Part shown: one piece after another, positions 56,731 through 64,000 of the stretch
Layout: every line of letters starts with the position of its first letter
Position numbering within the stretch: the stretch's first letter is position 1
Source of the DNA: Roseivirga sp. UBA6061
Lineage (GTDB): Bacteria; Bacteroidota; Bacteroidia; Cytophagales; Cyclobacteriaceae
Direction: 5' to 3'
Assembly: GCA_002427745.1 (NCBI GenBank)
Contig: DIYF01000010.1
Span: 105,516-169,515, forward strand
Length of the DNA: 64,000 nucleotides
The notes under the pieces: generated by a model
Seen by the model: the letters and a program-made list of their open reading frames with translations, nothing else
Databases searched by the model: none
What the model was told of the DNA's origin: nothing
Made by a program: the position numbers and the translations under genes

Positions 56731-57025
56731 GACTTTTACTTTTTTTAGGTAAGTAGCCCCTTAGGCAAGGGCGTTACTTTGACTCTACTCAGGGTTTATT
56801 CAATGCAGCTTCATTGAGGCCCGGCTTATACAAAGGAGAGCGAATACTACCCTGAATTCCTAGAAAAGGGGGGGTGACAAATGGGTGATATGGGTTTAAA
56901 AGCTCCTGAATCAACTTCTTTTCAGAATCTATGAAGTACATTTAAACTTGACTTTTTGATCCCCGACAATGAGTCAATGCCAGGACCCTGGCCTTTTCTC
57001 ATGCGGATCACCTCATTACAAATGA
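56731..57025. other. 295-bp divergent intergenic region
   Basis: It lies between the giant protein gene (minus) and the TPR regulator gene (plus) and should hold both promoters. I see no exact TAnnTTTG box and no small gene that I would support. Confidence 0.4.
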
Positions 57026-59083
57026 ATGACCATGAAATCCCTTCTGACCTTCATTGCTCGACTTGCCATCCTTCTACTATCCGTTTCAACCGGCTTTGCA
57101 CAAAACCAGAACAGAGTAGATTCTCTGTTAAATGTCCTTGAAACAGACATCACCCCAAAAGAACAAATCGCCACTTATGTGGATCTGGCCTATGAATACC
57201 AAATTGATGATACCGCCCAAATGCGTGTCTACACTGATCGTGTGCTTGAATTGGCGGAGGAAATAGGTGAAGAGGAGTCTATAATATCCATAGTAGATGC
57301 AATGGACATTGTGGGGATGGCTTATTCTTTCAAACGACTATTTGCAGAGGCCGAAGCGCAGTTTAAAGAGGTATTGAAGAAGTCTGAAGAATTTGGATAC
57401 AAAAGAGGTGAGGGGGCAGCCTATGGCAGAATTGGCACCACTTATCTCTACAGGGGGTATTTAGATACGGCTCAGACTCTTTTCACGAAAGCCATTGAAG
57501 TCCAAAAAAGCATAAATGACAAAAATGGGTTGTATTACACTTATTACAACGCGGGAACCCTCAGCGCCTATATAGGTAACTATGACGAGGCACTGGAGTA
57601 TTATCGTAACTCATTGGAAATCACAATTGAAATGGGCGATGTGGCAACACAGGTAACGCTCTATAATGGAATTGCCAACATCTATGGATTGCAAGGCCGT
57701 AGTTTGCCGGCATTAGAATATTATCATAAGGCTCTGGATATATTAGAAGAAGGGCTGGCAGCATCTACTCCTGGTACGCTTAACAATATTGGTAGCATTT
57801 ATCATGGCAGACATGAGTACGCAAAGGCAATATCCTACTATGAAAGATCTTTGAAACACTACCAGTCACTTAGTGACTCCACCGGAATTGCTCTCAGTTA
57901 TAAAAATATAGGTAGCTCTCTGCTTTATCTTGATGAAATTGACAAAGCTATAGAATACCTGATACAGGCCGTAGCCATGCACAAAAGACTGGGGGATAGA
58001 ATTGAATTGGCTTCTGCCTTGTCAGGTCTGGGTGAGGCCTACACCAAAGCTGACAGGGATACAGAAGCCCTGAAAGCATATAGTCAATCGTTGACACTCA
58101 ACAGGGAGATTGGTGATAAATCCAATATTGCCAGCTGCTTAACGGGTATGGGCTTTTTGTATGCTAAGCTGGGCAATATCTCTCAGGCTGTTCAATGCGC
58201 TGAAGAGTCCTTGCCACTTGCTGAGGAGCTGGGTTCATTGAATGCGCTGGTGCGTGCCTACAAGCTCGAAGCACAGATAGCCGACATGCAGCAAGATTAC
58301 AAGAAGGCGTTCGATGCACTGGCCAGGTATAAAACCTTCAACGACAGCATTATCAGTACAGAAAAAACCCGCGAGATCACGCGCCTGGAAGCAGACTATG
58401 AATTTCAGCAGGAAAGGGATTCAGTTAGCTTCGAGCGGCAAAAAATGGCACTGGAATTTGAGAAGGAAATTGAGCAGGGAAAAGCAGTGAACCGGGCTGC
58501 TATTGGTGGTGGATTACTTGTTCTTATCATCCTTATTCTCTTGTACCGCTCTTATTTGATCAAGAAGAAAAACAATAACGAGCTGACTTCAAAGAATGCA
58601 GAAATCTCTGCCTTAAGAGAAAATGAAAAGAAAATGGCAGAAGAAAGCCTGGCACTCAAAGAACGCGAGCTCACCAATATTACCATGCTCTCGCATGAAA
58701 AGAATGAATTACTACAGCAAATAGGAGATCAGATAGGAAAGATCAGTAATAAAGTAGATGATAGAATCATTCCCAATCTGAAGGAGATCAAGCAAACCAT
58801 TAAATCCAACATAAGTGATGAAACCTGGCAATCCTTTACCTATCACTTTGAGCAGGTACACCCGAAATTTTTCAATAAGCTAAAAGCTAAATATGATGAT
58901 CTTAGTCAAAATGATCTGAGGCTTTGTGCTTACATCAAAGTAGGCCTTAACAACAAGGTGATTGCTCAAATGGGCAATGTGACCCATGCAGCCGTGAAGA
59001 AGAATGTCAACCGGCTGAAGAAGAAAATGGGTATTGGCCCTGATGATAGTCTGAGAGACTTTATAATAGAGTTCGTGGATTAA
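57026..59083 (+). CDS. TPR protein with membrane segment and LuxR-like C-terminal HTH
   Basis: The 685-residue protein has a signal peptide (about 1-25), then about ten TPR units (about residues 40-440; for example ALEYYRNSLEIT and AISYYERSLKHY), a coiled region, a membrane segment (about 493-512, GGGLLVLIILILLYR), a second coiled coil (about 515-600), and a C-terminal helix-turn-helix (LRLCAYIKVGLNNKVIAQM...VNRLKKKMG). This is the Bacteroidota type with a periplasmic sensor and a cytoplasmic DNA-binding domain. The start at 57026 or 57032 cannot be decided. Confidence 0.85.
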   Translation: MTMKSLLTFIARLAILLLSVSTGFAQNQNRVDSLLNVLETDITPKEQIATYVDLAYEYQIDDTAQMRVYTDRVLELAEEIGEEESIISIVDAMDIVGMAYSFKRLFAEAEAQFKEVLKKSEEFGYKRGEGAAYGRIGTTYLYRGYLDTAQTLFTKAIEVQKSINDKNGLYYTYYNAGTLSAYIGNYDEALEYYRNSLEITIEMGDVATQVTLYNGIANIYGLQGRSLPALEYYHKALDILEEGLAASTPGTLNNIGSIYHGRHEYAKAISYYERSLKHYQSLSDSTGIALSYKNIGSSLLYLDEIDKAIEYLIQAVAMHKRLGDRIELASALSGLGEAYTKADRDTEALKAYSQSLTLNREIGDKSNIASCLTGMGFLYAKLGNISQAVQCAEESLPLAEELGSLNALVRAYKLEAQIADMQQDYKKAFDALARYKTFNDSIISTEKTREITRLEADYEFQQERDSVSFERQKMALEFEKEIEQGKAVNRAAIGGGLLVLIILILLYRSYLIKKKNNNELTSKNAEISALRENEKKMAEESLALKERELTNITMLSHEKNELLQQIGDQIGKISNKVDDRIIPNLKEIKQTIKSNISDETWQSFTYHFEQVHPKFFNKLKAKYDDLSQNDLRLCAYIKVGLNNKVIAQMGNVTHAAVKKNVNRLKKKMGIGPDDSLRDFIIEFVD

Positions 59084-59102
59084 GCCTCACCTGGGAGGAC
59101 TT

Positions 59103-59576
59103 TCAGTTAGAGCAATTGTCAGATCTCCGGGTGTCTACCAGGTAAATAATCTTCCAGCCTGCTGCCGTCTTCATCAGCTGGAAGGAATTAACACCACAGT
59201 GTGAAAATCTCTCGCCTGCATAAAACTCATAAGGTGTCCAGACAGCAGCCATTGCTCCGTCTATTTTGACCTGGTAGTCAAGAATTCGTTCATCCCATAC
59301 CTGATCATGTGGTGTGCCCACTGCATTGAGAAAGTTGGTGAGCGATCCGTCTCGGAGAGACATTTGTCCCTGCCGGTTGGGGGCTATAGTTTGCATACGC
59401 ACATCATCGATAAATACAGAGTGTACCATGCTGCTGTCTCCAGCTCGCATGCCATCAAACATAGTGCGAATTACTTTTTTAACCGCATCTTCTTCATACT
59501 GCGCCTGGGCACTGTTTGAATAAAGCAGCACTCCCAGAATGGCTAAAAAGAGTATAGAGCCCGGTCTTTTCATCAT
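59103..59576 (-). CDS. NTF2-like/SnoaL-like secreted protein
   Basis: The 157-residue protein has a signal peptide ending near SAQAQ and a DUF4440/SnoaL-like fold (VIRTMFDGMRAGDSS, FIDDVRMQTIA, AVWTPYEFYAGERFSHCG). The frame extends to 59612, but a promoter box at 59610-59617 makes that start unlikely. The function is unknown; members often bind small molecules or act as enzymes. Confidence 0.75.
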   Translation of the reverse strand: MMKRPGSILFLAILGVLLYSNSAQAQYEEDAVKKVIRTMFDGMRAGDSSMVHSVFIDDVRMQTIAPNRQGQMSLRDGSLTNFLNAVGTPHDQVWDERILDYQVKIDGAMAAVWTPYEFYAGERFSHCGVNSFQLMKTAAGWKIIYLVDTRRSDNCSN

Positions 59577-59609
59577 CTTATTTTTGAATTTGCCTGAAAT
59601 TATCAATTT

Positions 59610-59617
59610 CAAAACTA
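59610..59617 (-). promoter_or_regulatory. -7 promoter box for the NTF2-like gene
   Basis: Read on the minus strand it is TAGTTTTG, an exact TAnnTTTG, about 33 bp before the ATG at 59576. The -33 box is weak. Confidence 0.5.
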
Positions 59618-59668
59618 GCAGGCTTGTTCGAAAATGCTAATTGGGAAATGGCTAACCGGTAAAAGAAA

Positions 59669-59695
59669 CGCCATTCTCCGCTATGAAGAATGGCG
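59669..59695 (-). terminator. Terminator after the head-GIN gene
   Basis: CGCCATTCT (59669-59677) and AGAATGGCG (59687-59695) form a 9-bp stem. Read on the minus strand it is followed by TTTCTTTT and lies 27 bp after the head-GIN stop. Confidence 0.7.
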
Positions 59696-59721
59696 CTTTT
59701 TGAGATTTTTGACCTTCAGAC

Positions 59722-60420
59722 TTAATTCGCCCTGCGAACGCTGCCTCCTGTATTGGTACTTACATCGGTTCTGGGCCGTCCTCTGTATTTTACAGACCCG
59801 CCTGTACCGGCACTGGCGGTAAGAAAATCTTCTGCATTTACTCTTACATCAGCTCCTGTGTTGGCTTTTGCCCATACTTCCTTTGCTTCTACATCATAAG
59901 CATAGATGGTTCCTCCGGTAGAGGCTCCGGCTTTGAGATCATCTGTTGAGCCTTCTACATCAATTCGGCCTGAAGTACTGGCTTTCATTTCCAGTCTTTC
60001 CACGTCTATCGATTTGATTTCTGCATAGCCTGAGGTGCTCGTAATTACTTCCAGACTTCGTGTTGTGATTTTATCTTCAAAAACAGCCTCGGCCCCCGTT
60101 GAAACCTTTATTTCTTCCAGCTCTTCAGTATAGGTAAGAACCGCTCTGACTCTTTTTCTTCTGTAGTTTCCGCGATCCATATGTACACGGAGGCTTCCAC
60201 CCCGTACCTCGGTGAGTACATCCTCTAAGTCTACATAGTCTACTTCGAGTTCGATTTTGTTTTCTGACCCTTTTCTGGCAATCAATTCGATGCCTTCGGC
60301 CACGCTGATTTCATAGAATTTATCCAGGTCGCGTGTTTCCTGATCCTGTGCATTTGCAAAAACGCTCACAAAGACCAGTGCAAGCGTTAATAAGATTTTG
60401 TTTGAGTTCTTCATATTCAT
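59722..60420 (-). CDS. Head GIN domain (DUF2807) protein
   Basis: From the ATG at 60420 the protein has 232 residues with a signal peptide (ending near ANAQ) and a repetitive beta-solenoid-like body (KVSTGAEAVF, ASTSGRIDVEGS, GASTGGTIYA, AKANTGADVRV), the mark of the DUF2807 adhesin-like domain. An upstream TTG at 60426 and a downstream ATG at 60414 are alternatives. It is likely periplasmic or exposed; the function is unknown. Confidence 0.8.
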   Translation of the reverse strand: MNMKNSNKILLTLALVFVSVFANAQDQETRDLDKFYEISVAEGIELIARKGSENKIELEVDYVDLEDVLTEVRGGSLRVHMDRGNYRRKRVRAVLTYTEELEEIKVSTGAEAVFEDKITTRSLEVITSTSGYAEIKSIDVERLEMKASTSGRIDVEGSTDDLKAGASTGGTIYAYDVEAKEVWAKANTGADVRVNAEDFLTASAGTGGSVKYRGRPRTDVSTNTGGSVRRAN

Positions 60421-60487
60421 GACCAATATATTAATAGCTGTTCAATAGACATCAGTCTGCCTCACAGGGTTGCATGTAAACAAAAAA

Positions 60488-60503
60488 AGCCGCGGGAGCG
60501 GCT
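60488..60503 (-). terminator. Terminator after the Crp/Fnr gene
   Basis: AGCCGC (60488-60493) pairs with GCGGCT (60498-60503) around GGGA. On the minus strand it is followed by seven T, so it ends the ATP-grasp/LysE/Crp operon. Confidence 0.75.
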
Positions 60504-60529
60504 CTTTTGTTCATATGGTTATCTGGATT

Positions 60530-61210
60530 TTAGCTCAATGCGGCCATATCCGGAATTACAATTTTACTTCTTGAGTAGCTCAGGGCTCCTGACTCCTTCA
60601 ATTCGTTAATGATCGTAGTCACAGTTTGTCTTGATGAACTGATCAGGCTGGCAATCTCATTATGTGTCAGATAGTTTTTGATGGTTATTCCATCTTCACT
60701 GTCTTTGCCTTCATTAGCTGCCCACATTTTCAGGAAGTCTTTCAGTCGGGCCTTTACATCTTTAAATACCAGATTAGCATAGCGGTGCTCCAGTTTGCGC
60801 AGCTTATCGCCCATTTTCTTAGTGAAATTCAGAGCCAGTAACGGGTGCTTTTCCATCAGCTTCTCAAACTCATCCATAGTGAAAGTACAGAGAATCACCT
60901 CGCTTGAGAGCACTTCTGCATACTCATGAGAGAGTGAAAGGCTGTTGAGAGAAACTTCTCCGAAAAGATCTCCCGTCAGAATAATGTCTTTGATCATCTC
61001 GTTTCCATTCTCATCCATATCGCTGATCTTAATCTTACCATTGATCAGGAAGTACAGTCTCTTTACCTCATCGTTGGCAAAGTAGATGGTCTGATTTTTC
61101 TTCATGCGAACAAATTTTGAAATCGCAGAGAGATCATGAATTTGCTCTTTTGTGAGGTTTGAAAACAGATTATAGTTTCTCAGGTACCAATATTTAATTT
61201 CCTTTTGCAT
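60530..61210 (-). CDS. Crp/Fnr-family transcriptional regulator
   Basis: The 226-residue protein has a cyclic-nucleotide-binding fold (NQTIYFANDEVKRLYFLING, ILTGDLFGEVSLNS) and a C-terminal Crp-type HTH (NEIASLISSSRQTVTTIINEL). No Fe-S Cys cluster of the Fnr type is visible, so it may bind cNMP or another effector. It starts 5 bp after the LysE gene and is the last gene of the operon. Confidence 0.9.
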   Translation of the reverse strand: MQKEIKYWYLRNYNLFSNLTKEQIHDLSAISKFVRMKKNQTIYFANDEVKRLYFLINGKIKISDMDENGNEMIKDIILTGDLFGEVSLNSLSLSHEYAEVLSSEVILCTFTMDEFEKLMEKHPLLALNFTKKMGDKLRKLEHRYANLVFKDVKARLKDFLKMWAANEGKDSEDGITIKNYLTHNEIASLISSSRQTVTTIINELKESGALSYSRSKIVIPDMAALS

Positions 61211-61215
61211 AGCTC

Positions 61216-61842
61216 TTATAGGTTAATTACCAGTTGTACAAGGGCCACGGCCAGTATAATGCCGCCAAAGACCTTGTTGTAGTTTGTAGTTAATTTCATG
61301 TACACGAACTCCCTCTTTCGGGTAGTCACTGCCGCTACAAGATATTGTAGCAGAAATGCACCGGCTGCGGTGCCGACAACGAAAGCTCCCTGTACAAGCC
61401 AACTTGGGTTAGTAACCAAATTGTAACTTCTGAGATTGGTAATTATAATAAGCCAGAAAGGATATAACTGAGGATTAAGAAGACCGAAGGTCATACCGCG
61501 CCACACTTCTTTCCCTGACTTCTGACCGGTTTTAGTACCGCCTTCAGAGGGTTTCTGAAACATCATATAGATGCCAAAAACGAACAGGATTCCAGTTGTC
61601 AAATACTTGAGGTAGTCCTCCAAACCTTCATACTGGCTTAGCAGATTGGAACTGCCAAAGGCTAAGCCGCAGTAAAGAAGTTCGGGGAGGCTTCCCCCAA
61701 AACCGAAAAGTATGGCTGCTTTTTTATTCTTATTCAGGGCCGTCTGGATGGTTCCAAAATTTACCGGCCCTAGTTGGACTGACCCTGCAAAGCTGATAAG
61801 GCCTGCAAGAACGAACGCTTCGAGAATGTGCCAGACGATCAT
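61216..61842 (-). CDS. LysE-family translocator
   Basis: The 208-residue protein has about six membrane segments and the LysE motif LGPVNFGTIQTALNKNKKAAI near residues 26-46 (shown only in part here), and a TFGLLNPQLYPFWL block. It should export an amino acid or related small molecule. It overlaps the ATP-grasp gene by 4 bp, so the two products are made together. Confidence 0.85.
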   Translation of the reverse strand: MIVWHILEAFVLAGLISFAGSVQLGPVNFGTIQTALNKNKKAAILFGFGGSLPELLYCGLAFGSSNLLSQYEGLEDYLKYLTTGILFVFGIYMMFQKPSEGGTKTGQKSGKEVWRGMTFGLLNPQLYPFWLIIITNLRSYNLVTNPSWLVQGAFVVGTAAGAFLLQYLVAAVTTRKREFVYMKLTTNYNKVFGGIILAVALVQLVINL

Positions 61843-62915
61843 TTGTGAAGACTGGGTTTTGCAGCGACAAGATTATTGTCTTCTGCATTGTCTCCAAAAT
61901 GAGCTCTGACAAGCCGGAACATTTCGAAAAAGGGTGTCACTTTTACCCCTTTTTTCATGTTGGCCTTACACACCCTGAACATCATTTTCATATTTCGGGC
62001 TGCTTCAGACCAGGCCTTCCAGATCGAGTAGGAGGGGTCGTAGATATGAGCGGGTTCAGAAGTAACTCCGTTCAACTCCAGTATTTTAATGTTGTTTCCT
62101 TCATAAAGGTCTTCTGTTGATTTGACTTTCAGATCAAACCTGCCGAAGTAAAAGCCTTCAATGTTTTTAGAAACATCATCAAAAACGGCTACGAGCCTGT
62201 CATTGAGCAAATTCATGCCACTCAGAAACTTTGTGCCTCTTGAGTGATTGCCGATGGGTTCAAGATTCCGCTTTTCGCCCTCGGGCAGTACTTCCAGTAA
62301 GTCATCGCCCATTCTTTTTTGAAGGGCGGCCAGCTGAAGTCTCGCCCGGTCACTTTGTTCAATCAGGTCCGTCATGGTTGAAGAACCATCACCTGTTATG
62401 GTAAGGAATTCTTTCGTCACAATAGAAGTGATACCGGATCTGCTCTCATCGGGAAACTTATAATAAAGTATCCCCAACTCGGTTTCGAAGTCAACAAATT
62501 CCTGAATAATGAAATCTGCCGAATTCGTGTCCAAATAAGATGTCAATTGATTGGTGTTGTTCAGCTTTGCTACCTCATTACCTCTTTCGCCTACATTAGG
62601 CTTAATAATGATCGGGAAGCTCAGAGACTCATTTGTGAGTTTTTCGCTTACCTGCGCTGCTGTGGTATCAGATTTAAAGAACAAGGTTGTCGGTAAATAG
62701 TGTCGATCGATTTTCTTGAGAATATCAATCTTCGACTCTCCGAAAACCCCACTATGTTCTATTCCCGGGTTGGCAGCGGTGAAATATGTAAAGGATCTTG
62801 CCCTGATAGACAGGTAAACCCAGTATGGTACTAAAGGCAGAAAAAACAACCAAAAGGGCCAGTATTCATAATTCAACAACTTCACAAGAAATAGTGGTAC
62901 TCTCCTCTTCTTCAT
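61839..62915 (-). CDS. ATP-grasp enzyme with an N-terminal membrane segment
   Basis: The 358-residue protein has a hydrophobic N-terminal segment (about residues 18-38) and an ATP-grasp core: FPIIIKPNVGERGNEV (ATP-binding), DFIIQEFVDFETELGILYYKFP, and a C-terminal FYFGRFDLKVKS...ILELNGVTSEP that matches D-Ala-D-Ala-ligase-like folds. It likely joins a carboxylate to an amine with ATP. The membrane anchor is unusual for this class. With the LysE exporter beside it, a made-and-exported small amide or dipeptide is possible. Confidence 0.75.
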   Translation of the reverse strand: MKKRRVPLFLVKLLNYEYWPFWLFFLPLVPYWVYLSIRARSFTYFTAANPGIEHSGVFGESKIDILKKIDRHYLPTTLFFKSDTTAAQVSEKLTNESLSFPIIIKPNVGERGNEVAKLNNTNQLTSYLDTNSADFIIQEFVDFETELGILYYKFPDESRSGITSIVTKEFLTITGDGSSTMTDLIEQSDRARLQLAALQKRMGDDLLEVLPEGEKRNLEPIGNHSRGTKFLSGMNLLNDRLVAVFDDVSKNIEGFYFGRFDLKVKSTEDLYEGNNIKILELNGVTSEPAHIYDPSYSIWKAWSEAARNMKMMFRVCKANMKKGVKVTPFFEMFRLVRAHFGDNAEDNNLVAAKPSLHK

Positions 62916-63027
62916 ATTCCAGCATGAAAGATAAACAACGCATTAAAATCTTTTGCTAACGCTATTTGATTTTAAATTCTCAGCCAATACTTGTCATTCC
63001 ACCGTCTGCGGAACTGTCTCTGTAAAG

Positions 63028-63042
63028 ACAAAGCCTGTGCCA
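63028..63042 (-). promoter_or_regulatory. Sigma-54-like promoter for the ATP-grasp operon
   Basis: On the minus strand the sequence is TGGCAC-AGGCT-TTGT, matching the TGGCAC-N5-TTGC consensus except for the last C. It lies about 112 bp before the ATP-grasp start. Confidence 0.4.
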
Positions 63043-63103
63043 GAATTGAATTTTTGAATGTAACTGATTGATAGTCAGTAGTATAAAAATTTTAAAATCT
63101 AAA

Positions 63104-63120
63104 TATCACGAAATTATCAC
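63104..63120. repeat. Degenerate copy of the TTTCACGA element
   Basis: TATCACGAAATTATCAC resembles the 18-bp elements at 63128 and 63271. Confidence 0.4.
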
Positions 63121-63127
63121 TATATTA

Positions 63128-63158
63128 TTTCACGATATTTCAGGAAATTCCTGAAATA
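63128..63158. repeat. TTTCACGA element followed by a 23-bp perfect palindrome
   Basis: TTTCACGATATTTCAGGA (63128-63145) is followed by the palindrome 63136-63158, with arms TATTTCAGGAA and TTCCTGAAATA around one A. The first 18 bp recur inverted at 63271-63288. Confidence 0.7.
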
Positions 63159-63270
63159 ACGGGAGCACTAAAAATAGGAATGTGTTTTGGCTGACATTAT
63201 AGGGCTGGTGCATCCCAGGACACAAAAAGGTCCGTTTATTGACAGAACGAAGACAATAGTTTTGAGTTTT

Positions 63271-63288
63271 TCCTGATATTTCGTGAAA
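63271..63288. repeat. Inverted second copy of the 18-bp element
   Basis: TCCTGATATTTCGTGAAA; its reverse complement matches the 63128-63145 element at 16 of 18 bases. The two face each other across about 125 bp. Confidence 0.7.
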
Positions 63289-63334
63289 AATGGGAAAAAT
63301 CGAAAAAGTAATGAGCTGATGAGGAAGCCAGGTG

Positions 63335-64000
63335 CTAGCCTGCCCGTCTGATCCCTAACTTTTTCATTCTGGACTCCAGGGTTGTAGGTTTCATACCCAG
63401 TATTTTGGCAGCCCCCTTATCTCCACTCACCCTCCACATGGTTTCATTGAGTACTCTCAGTATGTAATCGCGTTCGTATTCTTCGAGAGAGACGAGATTG
63501 TGTGTCTTTTCCTTGTCGTCTTTTTTAGGTATCCAGTCCCCTAGTTCAAGTTTATCAACAGGGCTAAGAATCAGGGCGCGCTCCACCACATTTTCAAGCT
63601 CCCGGATGTTACCCGGCCAGTTGTACATCTGTAATGACTTGATCACCCTTTTGGGTATACTGCGAATCTTCTTACCGATTTTAGCACCGTACTTATCCAC
63701 AAAATGCTTAACGAGTAGGGGGATGTCTTCTTTTCGTTCTCGCAGTGGCAGGCTGTTAATAGGGAACACATTCAACCTGTAGTAAAGGTCAGCTCTGAAA
63801 TTACCATCTGCTACCTCGCTTTCCAGGTTACGATTGGTGGCAGCAATTACACGGGCATTTACCTTGAGTGTTTTGTTACCGCCCAATCTTTCGAATTCGC
63901 CTTCCTGTAAAACCCTGAGTAGCTTGGGTTGCAATTCCATAGGAACCTCACCTATTTCGTCAAGAAAAATAGTGCCACCATCAGCCAGTTCAAAGCGGCC
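63335..64000 (-). CDS. Sigma-54-dependent Fis-type response regulator/enhancer-binding protein, C-terminal part
   Basis: About 221 C-terminal residues are seen; the frame is open to the right edge, so the 5' end is missing. The AAA+ part has [21 protein letters not shown] (Walker B and sensor I region), [28 protein letters not shown], and [18 protein letters not shown] Fis-type HTH follows ([21 protein letters not shown]). It activates sigma-54 promoters from a distance. Whether it has a receiver or other sensor domain is outside the window. Its 3' end faces the control region of the ATP-grasp operon on the same strand. Confidence 0.92.
   Translation of the reverse strand, partial: GRFELADGGTIFLDEIGEVPMELQPKLLRVLQEGEFERLGGNKTLKVNARVIAATNRNLESEVADGNFRADLYYRLNVFPINSLPLRERKEDIPLLVKHFVDKYGAKIGKKIRSIPKRVIKSLQMYNWPGNIRELENVVERALILSPVDKLELGDWIPKKDDKEKTHNLVSLEEYERDYILRVLNETMWRVSGDKGAAKILGMKPTTLESRMKKLGIRRAG

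Larger units (their letters stand above)
62916..63334. promoter_or_regulatory. 419-bp control region upstream of the ATP-grasp operon
   Basis: No ORF is supported here. It holds a sigma-54-like promoter (63028-63042, minus), a 23-bp perfect palindrome and dispersed TTTCACGA-type repeats, all described as separate entries. It lies between the sigma-54 activator gene and the operon. Confidence 0.6.

Noticed and set aside
1..64000. CRISPR array, insertion sequence or prophage genes
   Set aside because: No regularly spaced short repeats, transposase, integrase or phage structural genes were seen.

Overview
This window looks like chromosomal DNA of a Bacteroidota bacterium, most likely of the Cytophagia/Cytophagales type. 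Four things point that way. Promoter-like boxes fit the Bacteroidota pattern TTTG / TAnnTTTG (for example 18465-18472, 19069-19076, 16027-16034). A 2320-residue secreted protein ends in a type IX secretion (Por) sorting domain. Several protein families are typical of the phylum (WbqC-like, head GIN domain, DUF3179, LuxR-like TPR regulators). Starts at TTG and GTG are common, and strong Shine-Dalgarno sites are mostly absent. The assignment rests on these traits and not on a 16S gene, which is not present.

Layout. 1-3044: end of a YpdA-like flavoprotein, a CPBP membrane protease, a small membrane protein coupled to an ABC ATPase, and a thioredoxin-like protein. 3050-4740: an AT-rich two-gene island (an unrecognised protein followed by a STAS + GHKL-ATPase protein) unlike its surroundings. 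4868-10642: cell-envelope genes, namely a DUF3179 lipoprotein, a sorbosone-dehydrogenase-like lipoprotein, an ECF sigma factor with a putative anti-sigma protein between two Spy/CpxP-like proteins, and a di-haem cytochrome c peroxidase lipoprotein. 10806-18425: housekeeping genes (M20 amidohydrolase, ClpC, WbqC-like, TsaC-type tRNA modification enzyme, MltG, thioesterase, YihY/BrkB), then tRNA-Ser(TGA) and tRNA-Glu(TTC).

19069-44513 is a large exopolysaccharide/capsule locus, almost all on the plus strand and mostly with overlapping genes. It encodes an outer-membrane export lipoprotein, a Wzc-type tyrosine autokinase, a nonulosonic (sialic-type) acid pathway (NeuB, NeuC, NeuA), a glutamine-dependent asparagine synthase homologue, a flippase, a GT-B-like protein, a sulfotransferase plus the remnant of a second one, five GT4 glycosyltransferases, a CapA-like protein, an O-antigen ligase/polymerase-like protein, a PaaK-like adenylating enzyme, a sugar epimerase, a WecA/WbpL-type initiating transferase and an ABC exporter. 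Together they could make, modify (sulfate, possibly amidate or acylate) and export a sialylated surface polymer by a Wzx/Wzy-like route.

44582-48007 holds two histidine-utilisation genes (hutG, hutF) and a PF14907-type nucleotidyltransferase. 48246-48530 is a compact unit with its own promoter, a palindrome inside the promoter, a 53-residue ORF and a terminator. 48554-59083 holds a serine hydrolase, the giant secreted FG-GAP/Ig-repeat protein and a membrane-anchored TPR regulator. 59103-64000 is on the minus strand: NTF2-like and head-GIN proteins, an operon of ATP-grasp enzyme, LysE-family exporter and Crp/Fnr regulator, a 419-bp upstream region with inverted repeats and a sigma-54-like promoter, and the C-terminal half of a sigma-54 enhancer-binding protein.

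The main candidates for something undescribed are the STAS/GHKL island (3104-4628), the palindrome-controlled 53-residue ORF unit (48246-48530), and the ATP-grasp/LysE/Crp operon with its upstream repeats (60530-63288).
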